A stretch of 64,000 nucleotides of DNA from Dipteris shenzhenensis (lineage: Eukaryota; Polypodiophyta; Polypodiopsida; Gleicheniales), in NCBI GenBank assembly GCA_047967505.1, contig CM106538.1; one strand, 5' to 3'. Numbering within the stretch: the first letter of the stretch is position 1; every line of letters begins with the position of its first letter. The notes under the pieces were generated by a model. It had not been told where the DNA came from. It was given only the letters and a program-made list of their open reading frames with translations, and searched no databases. This document shows, piece by piece, positions 21,159-33,110 of the stretch. The position numbers were made by a program, and so were the translations under genes.

Positions 21159-23763
21159 TCAATATTTTGATTAATTGGAGTTGTCTAACTTAGCAGATGC
21201 CTCCAGATTAAGGTTGCTAGTTGTAGACATGGTGCAAGAAATGTACTCAAAAGTGTCGTGAAAATCTCTGTATGAATCAACTGCAAATACAAATCTCTAT
21301 ACCGTTGGTGAAGATAGAACTACAATATATAAAATCTGATCTATATTACAAGGCTTGTGGCAATGATGCTAGGGATAGCCAAGAGGCCTTACAAGTCTGA
21401 AATGATGTGCACGATGCCATGAAATAGCCAAATAGGCTTTACAATGGTGGCATGTGTGTGTGAAATCAAATGCTATCTGCCCACTGAAACAATCTGCAAT
21501 GCCTCTGAACTCTCTAAAGTCTACTCACTGAACTGATGAACGTAAGGTTTCAGGTAATGTAATGATGTGAAACCGTATGTGAGCGTATGGACTGACTCCG
21601 AGTAGGTACTAGTCGAGAATTCCAGGCATGGCTTAGATTGGCAACTTGGGGAAATTCAAAGCGTCCCCTCTATGGCGATCTAGTCGACTCTAATTAGATC
21701 TATACCAACCATCGATCAATGAAAGAATAGCAAATAATTCCTTTTCTTTTGTTCTTTTTAAGTGCTGGGTCAGATGCATCGATGGAGAGGCAAATGTGCG
21801 TGAAGGAAGTGGTTTTGTCGGTGAGGCTAAAATGTGAGTGTAACTTGTGTCGAAATATGTACATGATGTGATGAGTGCATAGAGCATGAAAAAATGAGCG
21901 ACTTTCGTTTTTGGAGCACCCTCAAATTCTTCTTGGATCAAGAGATATGACTTGATCTAGGTGGAGGGGCAAAAGGAGTGCAAATGGTGCTCAATGATGA
22001 TGTGTCACTTTGGGTCACATGTAGTGATGATGTGGCACTGTGCCTAGCAAGAGGTGTACCAGTGAAGCCTGTGCTAAGGTGGCCGAAGTGGTCACATGCA
22101 GTGACTGTGGAGCATTGTGTGTGCTTGCAGAGGTCAGTCCTGACTGGATAGTTGAGATGGCACAGATGATGATGTCAGCAAGGTGACATGGCAATGATGA
22201 CGTGGTTGATGACATGTCACGTGGTAGGTGATGTGGCAAATAATGTGTCATTGATGATGTGGCAGGTGACATGGCAATTGAGTTGGCAGGGGTGACGTGG
22301 TAATGCTGATATGGCTATGCTGATGTGGCAGTACTGACGTGGCAGCTGAGGTGTCTACTGAACTAGAGTGCTGATGTGGATGGATAGGGTGCCATGTGGC
22401 ACTTCTTTTACCACCCCTTCTTGTGTAGTGACCTTGAGATAAGGTCTATGCCACGTGTCAATACATGGGGCTTCTTCAAGATTTTGATAGAATCTCAGGG
22501 ATTCCGTCTTCTCCGTTTGGTTTCGTTGAGCCCGTTCTATCGGTGCAACTCTGTGTGTCGTGAGAGCCATTCGTTTGGAGCGTTGGCATCGTAGCTGGCC
22601 GTGGGTCATCATCAGAGGGCGTTGTGACTTGGAGAAGCCCGTGAGCCTTTTCGATGTCTGAGCAGATGGTTGACCGTCATCCGTGTTGGACCAGTCGTAG
22701 GGATCGGTGAGCCGCTATGAAGGCTAAGCCTTTGAGGCTTGATGATTACTGCTACCAGGCGTTTTGGTCAGTGATAGCACTGTGCAATCGCGGCTTCGCT
22801 ACTCGTCCATGGCGCCGTCTGAGAGCAGTTGCTAAGTTGTTGTTGGAGCCGTGAGGACTTTGCAGTTATAGATGGCATCGAGAGCAGTCGCTACTGGTGT
22901 TTTATGAGCAAGGAGTCGGGGGCTTGCTTAGTGGCTTGGGAGCTGCTAACGGAGTGACTAGTCGAAGCTACAGACCGCTTAAGAGGGTGTGGAATATTTG
23001 GCGATGCAGCGAGCTATAGCATTGGAGCAATCATGTGGTTGAAGGCTTTGGCACCACAGAGAATGGCTAGCTAGGCCGCCGTGCACAAGTGAGGTGACTG
23101 CTTGGTGGAGGCTGCCCGTCGTTAGTTTGGCGCTGGAGAGGAGGCTCGCAAATGCTTGAGCGGTGCCTGTTGAGAGTAGAAGGCCAGTGAGCCATAGAGG
23201 CTTTGCAAAGAAGGCACGTGTAGGTCGATGGAGAGGCTTGCTGAGCCCTTGCTGAGCCGGGTCGCTTCACGATGCTAGCCGAGACAAGCTGCTGAATGCT
23301 TTATTGTAGAACCGCGGGTTGGAGGAGCTGCTGTAGATGGCTTATGCAAGAGCCTTTAGGAGAGGCTGTTGATGCAGTTGTCCATCCTTGTTGTGACCTG
23401 AAGGAGTAGGAAGTAAGGAAGTTGGCAATGAATCGAGCTACCGGGCACTAAGGCTAGATGGTTGAGAGCCTTAGAGCTATATAAGGTCCTATAGAGAGCC
23501 TTCGATCGACCACTAATGTAGAGAACATAGAGGAGCAGCTCCTATATTCCTCTCAAGCATTACACTCCCTATATTTCTCTCAAAGCATTACTCACAATCT
23601 CTCGGAATCATCCATATGATCTCAATTGAATGAAGAGAAATCCTCACATGGAACCCAAGCACAATGAACAAAAATGGATGGAATTTTCTCTCAATGGAAG
23701 AGAATGGAACTCTCAATCTTTCTCAATCTCTCAATCTCTCTCACAATGCCTCAGTAGAAGGCA
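21159..23763 (-). other. Unusually long 2.6-kb copia leader with GATGTGGCA-type repeats
   Basis: This lies between the primer-binding site and gag. The segment 22010-22380 is a degenerate repeat of units such as GATGATGTGGCA and GCTGATGTGGCA on the plus strand. The segment 22450-23460 is more GC-rich than its surroundings and may be a captured sequence. Open frames on both strands show no domain. Confidence 0.5.
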
Positions 23764-23780
23764 AGGAAGCTCTGATACCA
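23764..23780 (-). other. Primer-binding site for initiator tRNA-Met
   Basis: On the minus strand TGGTATCAGAGCTTCC directly follows the 5' LTR. It is the classical plant copia primer site. Confidence 0.9.
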
Positions 23781-24037
23781 TGATAAAGTATGAAGAGGGG
23801 AGAGGAGAAGAGTGGAGATGAGGAGAGAGGGCACAACTAGAGAGCACACCACAAATGACTAACTGTACACTAGATTTAGTTGGAAAAATAGAATATATAC
23901 AAACCCATTTAGGGTTAGGGTTAGGGGATCTAACCCTTTCCTTTATAGCACTCTATAAGGTTAGTGCTATGCACATATGATCACGTGATGGTGCTATGCA
24001 CACATGATCACATAATGTTGAGCGTGAACTCTCAACA
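23781..24037 (-). repeat. 5' LTR of the 7.4-kb copia element
   Basis: 257 bp, the same length as the partner LTR at 16603, with few differences by eye. It carries the same telomere-like repeats and promoter motif. Confidence 0.9.
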
Positions 24038-24042
24038 AAGAC

Positions 24043-24835
24043 CAGCAAACCCAATCCCTATCTGGGTAACAAACCTCTATAATCCAACCCAAGGGCCACC
24101 CAACTATGGTACAATGCCAACCCCTCAAGCACCTCCGCTTGCACCACAGACTGTGCTCACAAATGAGGCCATGAGGATCCTAGTGCAAGCACTAGGAAGG
24201 GGGGATGCATCATAAGTGGTCATGGGAAGAGACACCAATTCTTCATGGAGCCATCTGATCATGATCTCTAAGCTTATAAATAAGTTCTTAGGAGAAGGAG
24301 ATCACATCTCCCACGTCGAAAGGTTCAAGCAAATCTACGAGACCTTTGGAGACATCAGTGACTTGGATAAAATGAATGCACTCGATCTTAGCCTCGATAT
24401 GGAAAGGCATGCCAATGGTACAAGGCCTTAGGATCTGAGGAAAAGATCAAATGGGAAACATTAAGGAAGGCCTTCGTAGTGGGATTTCCTCCCATGGGGC
24501 CAAAATGGGGTCCGATCAACTAGTTATACAAGGTTAAGCAAAAGGAACACAAAATCCTATGGGAATCCATCACGAGGATTAAACACCTGAATCCCATTGT
24601 GAACCGCATGAGAGAATGAGTGATGAGTGTCTTCTGCCTCAATTCCTCATTGAATTAAGAGATGCCAAGTTAAATGACCACTTGTTTACCCTGAATCCCA
24701 CATCCTTCGAGGTATGTAGCAAGACTGCAGTGCTCTTGGACGACAATGTGAAGGTTAAAGCACAACCAGAAAAATCATCCATTTCTCCTTCTGTAGTATC
24801 TCATACTGGCAAGACAATTAGCCTTATCAAGGATT
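24043..24835 (+). pseudogene. Gypsy-like gag remnant
   Basis: The plus strand reads HVERFKQIYETFGDISDLDKM, then KWETLRKAFVVGFPP, then a stretch of the form ITRIKHLNPIVNRMRE and LPQFLIELRDAKLNDHL. This is the layout of a Ty3/gypsy capsid domain. Several stops and frameshifts break it. It is the right half of the element split by the copia insertion. Confidence 0.55.
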
Positions 24836-25190
24836 TTCTTTACTCTTTTCATGGACCACTTGGGCCCATTCTGCTCATTTGGGTGAGTAGACCCAAATGA
24901 ACCACTTGTGGATATTAAACCCGAGCCCACCATGCATGCCGATCCCAAGTCCCTTGAGGCCAAGACCAACAAACCCAATCCCTATCTAGGTAACAAACCT
25001 CTATAATCCAACCCAAGGGCCACCCAACTATGGTACAATGCCAACCCCTCAAGCACCTCCACCTGCACCAGAGACTGTGCTCATAGATGAGGCCATGAGG
25101 ATCCTAGTGCAAGCACTAGGAAGGGGGGATGCATCATAAGTGGTCATGGGAAGAGACACCAAAGCTTCATGGAGCCATCTAATCATGATC
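24836..25190. repeat. Second copy of the gag segment, containing the unoccupied insertion site
   Basis: 24836-24965 matches 16483-16602, and 24966-25190 matches 24043-24260, so this copy reads straight across the site where the copia element sits in the other copy. It shows that the gag segment was duplicated before or independently of the insertion. Confidence 0.8.
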
Positions 25191-27692
25191 TCTAAGAGAG
25201 CCACCGGCCCCATATGCTTAGCCCTGCGCTCCATCAGCGCTAGCAACTGCAATGACACTTGACGGTTGTTGGCAGTAGCAACCATCCTCCAACCATACAC
25301 TCAAGATTCTGTTTATCAGTCCAAGCTAATCTATCTTGGAGCCTAATTGACTTGAGGTACATGTCATGAGCACTCTCTTCATCATGTTTACACATAGGTT
25401 CCATCCACCTTAGAGCGCTCCATCGATCCTGAGGCATACATGTTCTCTCATGTTGTGCTAAAGTGATGCATACCCATTTGAGGGCACGCTCCAAAACTAT
25501 TTTTTGATTTGTTGAAAACCAATGCAGAATGAAAATTTGGAATTCGAACTAGTGGGACTACTGCATGGTGGTCTTAAAACATTGATAGTTGTTGGTATTG
25601 GTATTTAGATTCACCCTAAAATGGAAGAAGTTTAAAAAGTGCAATTTGTGCATGTGCAAAGATCTTTTAATAAATCGGACACTATTTACAATTTTGAATT
25701 GTCTCTTTTCCATGCACTCGCTTGCTATATGGCTCATAAGCATGCCAAAGTTCATTGCATTTCATAATACATAGCATTAACCCCAATATCATGCCCTTTG
25801 GCCTATTTGTGTTTTGAAGCATTTTTTGCCACATTGCACTTGTTTGGGATATCCATTTCTGCTGACGTGTATCGTCGAAAGCGGGAAAATCGATAGTTGA
25901 AAATTTTGCTACTCCCACAAATTTCAAATTTTCACACATCCTGCCCATCAAATCTTGGAAGATTAAGTACCTGCAACCTACCCCTACCCTACAGATGCCC
26001 TGCAAGCCGCACGCACCTCGACATGACCTTGCACAAACTTTGGTTTGCCATTGTCTTCTTTCGGGTAAGTTGTCTTCTATTCTTTGCTTGCCTTGCCAGC
26101 TAGCTTCTCTGGGTCTATTCTGGACTATCGTGGCCATGGCATCAATGGCAACATGTAGCTTGCCATGGCTTGCAAGAGAAGTAGACAAAGGCTACGAGAC
26201 AAGAAAGCTGAAAAGCCAGGTCAAAGCACAAGGAACAGATTATAGGTCGAGGAAAGTGTTGTCATCACGGTATCAAAATGGAAATGGAAGACACTTTTGC
26301 AACATCTGTAAAGGGAGAAACAACGAGAAGAAAGAAGACTTTTTGCAGAGGAGTAGCAAAAGGAAACGTTGTAGATGCATGCATAGAGTAGCAACCCTAC
26401 CAACACCTCAGGAGATGCACACCCAAGAGGTGATGCTCTCTAATGTGAGAAATGGCCTACAAAAAGTGAAAGGGATGCATAGCTTAGATCAACTAGTGGC
26501 AAAGAGGGCGACATTAGCTATGTTGGTGTCCCCTAAAAGAAAGGAGAAATGGCTTGGGTGCACAATGTCAAAGATGTTGTCAATCAGAAGGACCAACGTG
26601 GCTCCAATGGCAGTTGAACATAGAGCAAAAGCAATGCACAATCATCCTGATCCAAGAAGTCTGTGGACTTCAACAAAATGCAAGAAAAGCAAAGACAGCC
26701 TACATGTGGAAGTCATTGCTATAGTCATGACATTTTGGCAGGAAAATATAAGAGTTTTTCTAAATAAAAAGGACATCTGTAAAAAGCGGACGGGACACAA
26801 GGTGTCTGAGGAGCACATCATACAGATGCTAGATACAATGCAGGTTAGTGGTGCCTAAACCATCCCAGTGGTTGTTTATGATTGAGCTTTGGGATAGTTT
26901 ACCTGTTCCATTTCTTAAAACAGGCTTCGACTAAATGTGATTGGCCCGGTGGTGGTCGGAACATTATGCAATTATAGGCTAGTTCAGCTCAATCATCAGT
27001 TATGTGATTGCCCTGAACTAGCATGGTTGAACATACATTAGTTGTTGTCTAGCCCGATGGCGTGGTTGAGAAGAACTTAACAACAAAGACCTATTTCATT
27101 GATATTGGACTTTTTCTGTTGTTATTGGACGAAGCCCAAAAATTCTTCCCAAGTGAAAAGTTTACTTTGTGAAAATATCCTTCCCAAATCAAAAGTTCTC
27201 TTTGTGGCACTATCATATTCACATAAAAATCTTATTTTTATACTTTTGCACTAACATGCAAGAATTTGAAAGAATCCTATTTTAGAAATTCTAGCTATTC
27301 CTAAGTTATTTATTAATTTAATTATTTTTAACATTTTTCCTTAACATGATAAATTTATAAATCCATGAAAGGAGACTTAAATATTTCATGTAAAGAACAT
27401 TGTCACTCGCAATATGCACAAATTTAAAACTTTTAAATAGAAAAAAGACATGCCATAAGACCCAAGTTTTGATTTGAACCAAAGAATTATAGCAATTATA
27501 GCTATCATATGTTTACATTGAGAAAGGTTGCTCTCAGCTGGAGTCTTTGCCCAAATTGAATCCTTCAATGGACTTCAATACAAAGCTTTAATCATGGACA
27601 TTTTTCATAATTTGCGCTGTCTCCTTCTACTTCCTCCATGGCGAGCATCCTTAAAAATTCATGTATATGCAAATTACTTTGCTACTGTATTT
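25191..27692. other. Unassigned DNA with two longer open frames
   Basis: Open frames are at 25995-26858 (+, 287 aa, Lys/Arg-rich, with HFCNICKGRNNEKKED) and 25682-26188 (-, 168 aa). They overlap on opposite strands and neither shows a domain I recognise, so at most one is real. A further frame at 25240-25494 (-) looks like a fragment of a repeat protein. From 26.9 to 27.7 kb nothing is seen. Confidence 0.25.
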
Positions 27693-28292
27693 TTATTTTC
27701 CTTCTACGTCATATCCCATGCGCTTCTTTGATTTCTTTGCCCTTGAATGCCAAGACACTATGATTGTCTCCATCGAAACTTGTGAGACCGGTTCATCATT
27801 TGGGACCCGATCCTTTGTTATACAATTAGTATAGAATGCATTGTTATCCATATTCTCCTTCTTGCCCTTTGGCTCATACCATACCACTGTAAATGTTGTA
27901 GCTCTCCCTTGATTATCTCTTTGCACATCAACTACTTTTGCAACACAAAACTTCACAATCTCATATTCATCATCCAATGGCTGAACCACAACAAAACAAT
28001 CAACCGCTATATCTACTTGTGGCATAAACTCTCTCTTCTTCATTCCACAATGTGTACATGGGAGTACTGATACAAATTCATTTTCAAAGACTGGAGCTGG
28101 GTGCAAATCGTTATGAACATTTGGCCAAAATAAATTGCATTCTTCCTTGACATCCTTTGAGCCTCACATTCTCTCAAGGTCCTTTATTAATTTGCATGTC
28201 TTGTTAATTACAGTGGGAGTGTGTTCTCTCCAAGTAGGCTTCAAATCAGGATATCTCCGGAGCATTTTCTCTTTGTATGAGCAAGAAAACAT
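27693..28292 (-). pseudogene. Gene fragment with a beta-rich KFCVAKV...VVWYEPK module
   Basis: A frame opens at 28292 (MFSCSYKEKMLRRYPDLKP), meets one TGA where CGA (Arg) fits (about 28167), and runs on to 27693. The middle has CTHCGMKKRE. Next is a beta-rich stretch, DCFVVVQPLDDEYEIVKFCV, followed by AKV and TFTVVWYEPKGKKE, which reads like a Tudor- or BAH-type chromatin-binding fold; that is an impression, not an assignment. It lies next to the decayed copy of the region-1 unit and may belong to it. Confidence 0.4.
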
Positions 28293-28849
28293 GAAATGCA
28301 ACTCAGAAGAGGAAATAGAAATGAAAGAGAATGAGAGGAGTGTGGTATTTGGATCAGAGGATTTGGTTTTAGGACAAATGGTGCAAGTTTGGTTGAGAAA
28401 CTAGGTTTTTGAATTTGGTTACTATTCAAAACGTGATGAGAGAGTGAAGGAGGCAAGTGGGAGGCCTATATCAAACTTTGGGCCTCTGAATAAAGAAATA
28501 GGAAAGTCAGGCCATTTCCAATATTCTATTGCCCTCCACTATCTAATATTTTATTTAGTTTTATTCACCTTATCCTTCCATGTCACTAGCCCAAGGGCTC
28601 TCTTATAGGGTCCCTTTTTTAGCCCAAAATTTTTGTAATGTGTGACAAGAAGGCACAGTAAATCCCTTTTTTTTTTTAATGATGAAAAACTAGTAATGCA
28701 ATAGCAACAATACTATCATGATACAAAATGGGAACCCAAAGAACCTTATAGTCTCTTGACATCAATTCCCGGCAAGGAAAGGTATCCAACATGGGCTCCT
28801 ATACAAGAATTCAATGAGAGGTCTAACTGTGAAATAGAAGGACTAAAAG
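28293..28849. other. No gene seen
   Basis: AT-rich sequence with a T run near 28668-28677. It contains no supported reading frame. Confidence 0.4.
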
Positions 28850-29142
28850 CATTTAGGGAATGGAGAAATCACACTACATGGCACGAAATTCATTTGTCAG
28901 ACATACACAACATTTTGGGGGAATACAGAGAGCCAATAGTTTAAAAGAAGTCTTCCAGTGGTTCTATCGAGGAATACTACAAAGGCTTCAAGCCAAGAAG
29001 AAAGTTAATCATCACATGTTAAGCTAGCTTGGCTCAAAAGGAAAGAAGGATGTAGATCTTGGAGAACTCAAATGCAACACAAAGACATGCTCATTGGAGA
29101 CACTCAAAGATATTTGTAAACCACAAATGGGTAGATAGAAGC
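28850..29142 (+). pseudogene. Decayed second copy of the transposase-like C-terminus
   Basis: After small frame shifts the text reads MEKSHYMARNSFVRHTQHFGG and then LKEVFQWFYRGILQRLQAKKK, close to the copy at 101-469. Sequence upstream of 28850 is not similar, so the copy is truncated there. Confidence 0.75.
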
Positions 29143-29559
29143 TAAGTGCTTAACCTTATTCATCAATAGGTGCCATTAAATGCAATAAATTTTTTTTGCA
29201 ATGAACAAGACTTGGATCTTTCATTCATAAGAAGTCATTGTCTGCAACCATTGAAATATTTGAAATGTACTACATATATTTCTATTTCAAAATGTACATT
29301 GTTTTTGTCACAAATACACAAACATAACTAAGACATTCTAAAATGACAGTGTTCTCACAATTCAACTCTACTTCTATCTTGTAAAATATACAATGCCATA
29401 CAGGCTATCCTTCCAATGGTTACCCAATTTTGCTTGGAATCCTTCTTGTGACATTGATTGGAAACCTTCTTTTCTTGAGCTAAGGAGCAACCAAACTCTT
29501 CTCATCTTGTGCAAGAGTTGTTATGGTCGCAGTTTGCTCTTCATCTATTTTGTCAAGCC

Positions 29560-31307
29560 ACCAAAGCAAGCTCTCAATTCCTTATGAGCTTATGATTTCC
29601 ATAATCTTCCAAGGAGATGGAATCCTTTACACCACAAGCTAGTGCCCAAGCAGTATATATAAAAAAGTAACCAGCTCTTGAGCCTTGCTTTCTAGCATGA
29701 TAGCCAAAAATAATTAAAGCAGATTCTCTATTAGAATGATCTTATATGTTTGCCACCATATAGGATGACCACCCAAAACTTTTGACGAACACTTGAAAAA
29801 ATAAGTAAGAGCAACTACATCATTACTAAGAAATTTTCTAAAAATCAATATCTCTAGAACAAATAGGTCTTTAATATAATGAGAAAGGCTTGATAGTAAC
29901 AGCCAAGAATTCTACTTCCAACTGCCCTCAGGAGGAATATGTCATCTTCAACAAACAATTGCCATACATGAAACACACTTAGATTTAAAAAAGACCATCA
30001 AATTGCATATGTAAACTCCAAATTCAAGAAAGGTAGGTGCCTTACCTCAACATTCTCATTTTTCTCTAGTATATCATTGTTAAACAAGGAGATACCCATC
30101 TCCTCCTTCCCCTTAGATCTCTAACTGATATCCAAGCTTGCTGTGAGGTTCATTCGTGCTTGGGTTTCCTGGAAGAATGTCTCATCCTCCTCTTCATACA
30201 TTTTGGCTTGCTCAAAACAGATGGAAAATGCTTCCAAAGGATTGAATTTGTCCTCTAGCTCTAACAAAGGATCATCATCAATCCTTACTTCCTTGTCAAC
30301 CTTGCAAGATTGTGCAATAAGGGCAATTGCATAATATTCTCTCAAATTAAACAGGCACTGTATGTCATACAAAGACATACTCTTTTCCCTCAATATTGAA
30401 TGAGGGAAGAATGGGCAGAGTGAGGTCAGAGCTCTCAGCCTCAATGTCATCCACTAGGACATCTCTTAGGGTCTCATTTTTTAAGGCCAATAGGTCCAAT
30501 GCTGCAACTGCAAGCTCCTCCTCTTTCGGGTTGATCTTCTCTTCCGCTTCTTGTAGGTCTGACTTATCTTCTGTTTTCTATTCCTCATCACTATCATTTG
30601 TGTCCTCAACTGATCCATCAGCATAATGTACATACATGGCAAATGCAAGTGACTCTTCAAGTATCCTACAATCACCCTTGTGTACAGTGTAGGTTCCCTT
30701 GTGGCAGTCTGCAAAACTATCAAACAGCTTGTGCATTTGATACCTCATCCTGTCATTTGCAGCAATGTCCTTGATATGTACAAAATTCTTACTCTTGACA
30801 TCCTTCAACTGTCAGCAGCTTGTGGAAGGATTCATACACCTCTTCAAGAAAATCCTTGTGCTATGTCAGAAGAGACTACAAATCCATCTCCTTATTGAAC
30901 ATCTCATGGTGTTTGTGATAGTGCATTTGGCATTCTGACTTTTGTAGAAATTCAAAGAGATGCAGTTTGGGTGACTTCTTTTCCTCCTTCTCCTTTCCCT
31001 TAGCAACTAATTGTCCACCTTTGTCTGAACCCTTGTCATTGGGCTTTCTTCTCTTGACTACATTATACAAAATTAAAATTGAGTCTTGCACATATAGCTA
31101 AAAAGAAACAGTAGCACTCATAAATAAATTCTTACCAGGAGATTCCTCCTCTCTTACAGCATAAGCTAAGAGGTCAATGGTCTTCTTGACAAGTCTTGCT
31201 ACATCACTTGCATCACCTGGATGGTTAGCTCCTCTTTGAAAGTTTGTGAAAAAACGATATATGACTGTCTTTCTAGTTAAATACACTGAAATCGTGTTTT
31301 CTAGCAA
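29560..31307 (-). pseudogene. Decayed second copy of the 564-aa accessory gene
   Basis: Recognisable blocks include SPKLHLFEFLQKSE (compare SPDLLLFEFLHKCK), QHKDFLEEVYESFHKL, a stretch around REYYAIALIAQSCKVDKEV and NPLEAFSICFEQAK. A splice donor lies at the same place after an ENEN-type end, and a degenerate last exon reads VLGGHPIWWQTYKIILIE (compare ALGGHALSWQKEKIILIE). Stops include two TAG codons at Gln positions near 30875. Order and orientation relative to the transposase-like copy match region 1. No H3-Ulp1 copy is found beside it. Confidence 0.75.
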
Positions 31308-31930
31308 AACATTCTATTGATGTAAATAAACTTCTAGAAATAGAATGAAATTTGCTCATAAACATGATATGGAGTAATCCTAAGCTAAAGAAGGCTCAAA
31401 TTGAATTTTCAAGAAAACTCCTTGGCCACAAAATATTAATCTTTAGGCTCCACATAAAACATCAAGTTCAGACAAAATCAAGTAAATCTTCAAGATAATT
31501 GTCTTGATCATTCAAAAGATGAAGCAAATGACTAATAGTTGATGCAATACAATTAGATAGAGCAAGAAAACACTTGGACAGGTAGATCAAGACTGTGGTG
31601 TATTTAAGTACCTTAATCCTTTCTCTCCATGGATATTGCACAAGTGTAGGTAGGTGAGGATGATGGTGGGAGACAAGACAAGGTCTAAAGTATTGTCCAA
31701 ATGAAGATGGGGAAGAAGATGAAGATCCAAAACTGTTGAATGGATGGAGAAAAGTGAAGATAAGAGGAGATGGCACAGATTTCTATGCAAGTCACACTTG
31801 TCACCTACACATGCCAAAAATGGTCTTCAAGGTACTAGTGAGTTAAGTCTCTAGTGATTGAATGCACCTATTTTTAGACCAAGCCACCAGACTTAATGAT
31901 CTCCCTTGTCTTCTCCATCTCAAGTTTCAT
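31308..31930. other. No gene seen
   Basis: Short open frames on the minus strand (31468-31817) show no domain. It could be decayed flank of the second unit. Confidence 0.3.
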
Positions 31931-32095
31931 CTTCCTCCCTATAGACTTGTGCTATAAGGAATGTAGCAATGGGTCTGTACAAGTACAGGAGCTGCATGAG
32001 CCATATGGCAAGAAGGTGATCAACAAGCGTTACCTTAAGCCCTTCTTTGTGCATGATGGTCCCAGGCATGGAAATGTTGTGCATTACCTACCTGG
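31931..32095 (+). pseudogene. Ty3/gypsy polyprotein C-terminal tail
   Basis: The frame reads NGSVQVQELHEPYGKKVINKRYL followed by KPFF. This is the usual end of plant gypsy integrase (GxVxLxxLxG...VNGxRLKPY). A G-rich tract at 32093-32103 could be its polypurine tract. Confidence 0.55.
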
Positions 32096-32103
32096 GGGGG
32101 GGA

Positions 32104-33110
32104 ACTATTATGGATAAATTTGACCATGGTAAAAGGCATAAATATATGTGTGTGCTTGTATGTGTGGCAATAGTATAATAAAATATGGTGTGCATAGGGC
32201 CCAGGGTTGAGGTGGTAGGGCATGATCATGTGCCACCCTTCCATGTAAGAGGAGCCATAAGGTGTGTTATACATAATCCATGGTAGTTATATTATAAAAT
32301 GTTAAGGTGGCATGGTTCCTCCATGTGCCACCCCTCCACCTAGGCGGTCCCATGCCTACATTTAGTGAGACATGGACAAAGGACCATGGGAGAAGTAATA
32401 TAAAATAGGTGGATATGGATATAATATTGGATTATTCCCTCCATGTAGGATAGGCCCATGTGGGGGGGGTGTAGATAGTCCAAGAATGCAAGTTAAATAA
32501 TGGGGAAAGTAGGATGAGGTGGCAAGATTCCTTGTGCCAACCCTCCACTTGTCCTCCTAGGTGATTGAACGTATGATAAAATTGGGAAGAGACTAGGGGA
32601 GTATCTTAGACTTGGGATATGGGGGTTGATATATGTGGAAAAATGAGGCCAAGGGTTGTCGCACACAATTGAGAGTGCATAACTGCCTAGCCCACATGGG
32701 AGAATTTTCCACACATACCATGCATGTGGGAGGATGGATATATTGGGAGAGACCCTCTCTCTTGGCTATAAAAGGAGGGGGCTATTCCTTGATGGGATAC
32801 GCTCATTCTTGTAAAGCCACCTAGCTAGTACTTTGATTTCTTCCCCCCATCTTTCCTTTCAAATAAAGCATGACCCTCCTCCCTTGATGTCTCCATCTCT
32901 ACATTCCTCGTCCCATCATGTACATGCTCCTCTTCCCCCTCTCCCTTCCCCCTTGTGGCATAGTCCCTCTCTTCATTCCCACCCCTCTTAATCCTTTTTC
33001 CCCACCTATGTTAATGCTTCTTCCCCCATGTTCCCTTTTCCTCTATGGCCCTCGAGCATCACCATGCCTTGCGTCTAGCATCAAACCTCGAATTCTTTTC
33101 TAGTTATTAA
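32104..33110 (+). repeat. Probable gypsy 3' LTR
   Basis: It follows the gypsy tail and its G-run. A TATAAAAGG box lies at about 32767-32775 and AATAAA at about 32860, an LTR-like promoter and polyadenylation layout. Precise ends were not found, and no matching 5' LTR is in the window. Confidence 0.4.

Larger units (their letters stand above)
16603..24037 (-). mobile_element. Complete Ty1/copia LTR retrotransposon, 7.4 kb
   Basis: Two 257-bp LTRs (16603-16859 and 23781-24037) are bounded by the 5-bp target duplication AAGAC (16598-16602 and 24038-24042). On the minus strand the element starts TGTTGAGAG, has primer site TGGTATCAGAGC just inside the 5' LTR, and has polypurine tract TTGAGGGAAGG just before the 3' LTR. 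Gene order is gag, protease, integrase, RT, RNase H, which is copia order. An uninterrupted version of the target sequence exists at 24954-24975, which confirms the insertion boundaries. Confidence 0.92.

Noticed and set aside
22015-23270. Minus-strand frames in the copia leader as captured genes
   Set aside because: Short, repeat-derived or compositionally biased; no domain seen, so reported only as an unusual leader.
25682-26858. Two long opposite-strand frames (168 aa and 287 aa)
   Set aside because: Neither shows a domain, repeat copy or splice logic, and they overlap, so they are mentioned only inside an unassigned stretch.
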